Below are positions 5,504 to 7,278 of a stretch of DNA of 7,278 nt, one piece after another. The position numbers were made by a program, and so were the translations under genes. The DNA comes from Deltaproteobacteria bacterium. GTDB taxonomy: Bacteria; Bdellovibrionota_C; UBA2361; JAAYZI01. The notes under the pieces were generated by a model that had not been told where the DNA came from, made no database searches, and saw only the letters and a program-made list of their open reading frames with translations. Position 1 is the stretch's first letter. Each line of letters starts with the position of its first letter. The stretch is from contig JAAYZI010000001.1 in NCBI GenBank assembly GCA_012514925.1, positions 1-7,278 on the forward strand, in the 5' to 3' direction.

Positions 5504-5842
5504 ATGAAAATAGCTGTTCCTGTTGCGGACGGAAAGTTGTGCATGCACTTTGGTCACTGCCAGCAATTTGCGATCTTAGAGACCGATGGACCCCAAGGAA
5601 AAATTATCAAGCGAGAAGATCTAGATCCTCCGCCACATGAACCGGGAGTGCTGCCTCGCTGGCTTGTGCAACTAGGAGTAAAGTGCGTAATCGCGGGAGG
5701 CATGGGTCAACGCGCTCAACAGCTTTTTGCCGAACATGGAGTTGAAGTGAAAGTCGGTGCTCCTGCTCAAACCCCAGAACAGCTAGTGCAAGATTACCTT
5801 GCCGGGAAACTGACACTTGGAGCTAACATATGTGATCATTAG
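5504..5842 (+). CDS. NifX/NifB-like Fe-Mo-cofactor-domain protein 3
   Basis: This 112-residue protein has a single COG1433-type domain of the subtype that accompanies ferredoxin-MinD ATPases. Hallmarks are MKIAVPVADGKLCMHFGHC (1-19), PPPHEPGVLPRWL (42-54), VIAGGMGQRAQ (62-72), VGAPAQTPEQLV (84-95) and terminal ICDH (109-112). The C-x-H-F-G-H-C motif (Cys13, His15, His18, Cys19), with Cys110 and His112, could bind metal. AAGGAG at 5491-5496 lies 7 bases before the ATG, and the gene starts 13 bases after the second ATPase. It ends the plus-strand operon. Its TAG overlaps the stop codon of the opposing gene, with no room for a shared intergenic terminator. Confidence 0.94.
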   Translation: MKIAVPVADGKLCMHFGHCQQFAILETDGPQGKIIKREDLDPPPHEPGVLPRWLVQLGVKCVIAGGMGQRAQQLFAEHGVEVKVGAPAQTPEQLVQDYLAGKLTLGANICDH

Positions 5843-7089
5843 CGCGGATGTTTCGCTAGATTTCGCCGTGGTCTGTAACGTTTGTTGATGCAGCCCATAA
5901 GAACGTTTTTCTCCAAAAGCACGAAGATCCATTCGTCCTTAACACGGAAACGGGCGTTACGCGGAGCGTCTTTACCAAGGTAAGCCATAACTTGGCGACG
6001 CTCTGCGCGCTCCGTACCGGCAATTATGAACGATATCTTGTTTAAACAGTCATAAACCGTAAAGCGGCCTGAAAAGCTCTCGCGCAGAGACGCTGACGCT
6101 GGGATCTGATCAATAAACTCCCGTAAAGCGCGAAAATGTAACATTATGCGTTCATGCTTTAACTGTACGGCACCGATATAACGGCTACGCTTTTTCGGCA
6201 GCTCAAGCGCTCCGATCTGACGGCCGCGCGAGATGCGTCCTAATGCCTCCACTTCCTCCTGCAAAAGGCGCGCATAATTTTTTCCGCGAAGTTCATAACA
6301 ATCCAAAAGAACCTCTCCCTTAGCGGTTACTAATATAAGCGAGCCTAGCCTAAAATATTTAAGGGCGCTTTTGCTCCTGTGCTTGGCGGGGATTAAAAGC
6401 GTCTCTTTTTCACCTATGGGTTGAACCCTGCTCAGCACCCGGATTAGCGTCCTCAAAGATTCGCGCATGGAGCTTGCGGCCTCAGGATTCCTCTCCAATA
6501 GCTTTATCGAACCGCGCGCCAGATCTGCAAAGTCCTTAAGCGCTTGGGTTGGCACCAACAAACTTTTCTTTTTAAAGGGCAGCTTAAACTCAGCCCCAAG
6601 CGGCTTGTGAATAACCTCTACATTCTTTTGAGCCGCCAAGAATGGATCCCGAGGATGTAAATACTCCCGGGTGTCCAGCAAGCTTCCAAGGTAAAAAGGG
6701 AGATTGTAGCTCTGCGGCTGCTCGATGTGGCATTTGATTAAATACCCAAGCAGACATTGCTTCCCCTCTACCAAATAAAATTTTTGTGGTTGAGGTGACT
6801 CAAAAAGCCGCTTTACGCACTTCTCCGTGCTCTTGGTAACTTCCCCACCGGTATGTTTCTTTAACCAATCCTGATAGCTCTCAACCACACGGCTAAAGCC
6901 TGATTCCTCTACAAAAACTCCATTGGGAGTTATGCGGATATGATTTTGCAGCTCCTGCCGCGACAAATACTCACCGATGACGCCAACAAAAAGATGTACA
7001 GAATCCCGACGCCCCCCTTCCCCCTCATTATGCTTTAGAGCTTCTTGGCCTGAATCACCACCCTGCGGATGTTTATTAGTTTGCGTCAT
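5839..7089 (-). CDS. Unrecognised 416-residue protein
   Basis: The frame is long and continuous, with GAGGGAG (7101-7095 on the minus strand) 5 bases before the ATG, so it is a real gene. I do not recognise the family. Residues 1-30 are polar and probably disordered. There is no signal peptide or membrane helix. The rest alternates short hydrophobic strands and charged helices. Residues 246-285 (YFRLGSLILVTAKGEVLLDCYELRGKNYARLLQEEV, in part) resemble strand-strand-helix sensory folds such as roadblock/LC7 only superficially. Two similar strand segments occur: KFYLVEGKQCLLGYLIK (103-119) and EWIFVLLEKNVLMGCINK (386-403), perhaps repeated modules. The C-terminus is basic (KRYRPRRNLAKHPR). It lies 23 bases after a probable TPR gene in the same direction, suggesting co-transcription, and opposes the metal-cluster operon. 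Confidence 0.8.
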   Translation of the reverse strand: MTQTNKHPQGGDSGQEALKHNEGEGGRRDSVHLFVGVIGEYLSRQELQNHIRITPNGVFVEESGFSRVVESYQDWLKKHTGGEVTKSTEKCVKRLFESPQPQKFYLVEGKQCLLGYLIKCHIEQPQSYNLPFYLGSLLDTREYLHPRDPFLAAQKNVEVIHKPLGAEFKLPFKKKSLLVPTQALKDFADLARGSIKLLERNPEAASSMRESLRTLIRVLSRVQPIGEKETLLIPAKHRSKSALKYFRLGSLILVTAKGEVLLDCYELRGKNYARLLQEEVEALGRISRGRQIGALELPKKRSRYIGAVQLKHERIMLHFRALREFIDQIPASASLRESFSGRFTVYDCLNKISFIIAGTERAERRQVMAYLGKDAPRNARFRVKDEWIFVLLEKNVLMGCINKRYRPRRNLAKHPR

Positions 7090-7112
7090 ACAAGCTCCCT
7101 CTATTCACGGAA

Positions 7113-7278
7113 TTAAGCATCCTTGGGCGAGCCATCTCCTGTCAAGCGTTTTACAACCTTGGCGTATAAAGCGCCGGCAGGCTTATTGTCAGGAAAGAAA
7201 CAAATCTCTTCCTTTAGCGCCTTGGCGGCTGCGACCAGATCCTTCTTCTTAATGTGGAACAACGCTCTTACATATTCC
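7113..7278 (-). CDS. C-terminal end of a probable TPR-repeat protein, partial
   Basis: On the minus strand an open frame enters from the right edge and ends with TAA at 7115-7113, giving 54 residues. The sequence EYVRALFHIKKKDLVAAAK, then ALKEEICFFPDN and AGALYAKVVKRL, follows the tetratricopeptide helix-turn-helix pattern, with small residues at the A-helix/B-helix contacts and the 'Pdn' turn. TPR modules mediate protein-protein contacts; the rest of the protein is outside the window, so its role cannot be given. The 23-base gap to the 416-residue gene suggests one transcript. Confidence 0.6.
   Translation of the reverse strand, partial: EYVRALFHIKKKDLVAAAKALKEEICFFPDNKPAGALYAKVVKRLTGDGSPKDA

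Noticed and set aside
1686..5842. A nitrogen-fixation (nif) cluster
   Set aside because: NifX-like domains alone are not diagnostic; no nitrogenase structural gene, nifB radical-SAM domain, nifE or nifN is present.
5877..5910. AACGTT ... AACGTT plus T-run as a terminator for the plus operon
   Set aside because: The stem is only 6 AT-containing pairs with a 19-base loop and lies inside the opposing coding region; too weak to call.
6977..7252. 91-codon plus-strand open frame at the right end
   Set aside because: It overlaps the start of the 416-residue gene and the TPR tail, has no Shine-Dalgarno and has a low-complexity Ser/Pro product.
1..7278. tRNA, rRNA, CRISPR array, insertion sequence or attachment site
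   Set aside because: No cloverleaf, spaced repeat array, transposase or terminal inverted repeat was seen on either strand.

Overview
The window comes from an anaerobic (or strongly anaerobe-like) bacterium. It carries two MinD-type ATPases with inserted ferredoxin domains, three NifX/NifB-like Fe-Mo-cofactor-domain proteins and a sigma-54 activator with a cysteine-containing PAS domain. This gene set is typical of sulfate reducers, syntrophs and Clostridia. Base composition is moderate, most Shine-Dalgarno sites are strong, and genes are tightly packed with ATGA overlaps. I cannot decide between a Clostridia-type Firmicute and a deltaproteobacterium from these genes alone.

Layout: (1) positions 2-133 hold the last codons of a gene, probably a GH13/alpha-amylase-family enzyme, whose stop overlaps the next start. 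(2) 130-1509 is a PAS / AAA+ / Fis-type HTH sigma-54 activator resembling OrpR of Desulfovibrio. (3) 1510-1685 is a complete-looking sigma-54 control region: two 16-bp dyads 31 bp apart, an IHF-like site, and a -24/-12 promoter with ideal spacing. (4) 1686-5842 is a plus-strand gene set: NifX-like protein 1 with an Arg-rich tail, a DUF5320-like small protein, a 1-Cys/Prx6-type peroxiredoxin, NifX-like protein 2, a possible 30-residue small protein, two ferredoxin-MinD ATPases overlapping by 4 bp, and NifX-like protein 3. (5) 5839-7089 on the minus strand is an unrecognised 416-residue protein whose stop codon overlaps that of NifX-like protein 3. Upstream of it, in the same direction, is the C-terminal end of a probable TPR protein.

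How it may work together (inference): the activator senses redox or Fe-S status through cysteines in its PAS domain, binds the paired dyads and drives the operon from the -24/-12 promoter. The ATPases and NifX-like proteins resemble the parts of the orange protein (ORP) complex of Desulfovibrio, where the ORP protein carries a Mo-Cu-sulfide cluster. They probably assemble, carry or insert a metal-sulfur cluster. The peroxiredoxin in the middle suggests a link to oxidative stress. The arrangement differs from the divergent Desulfovibrio orp operons: here everything is co-directional, with three NifX-like proteins, a peroxiredoxin and possibly a translationally coupled microprotein.
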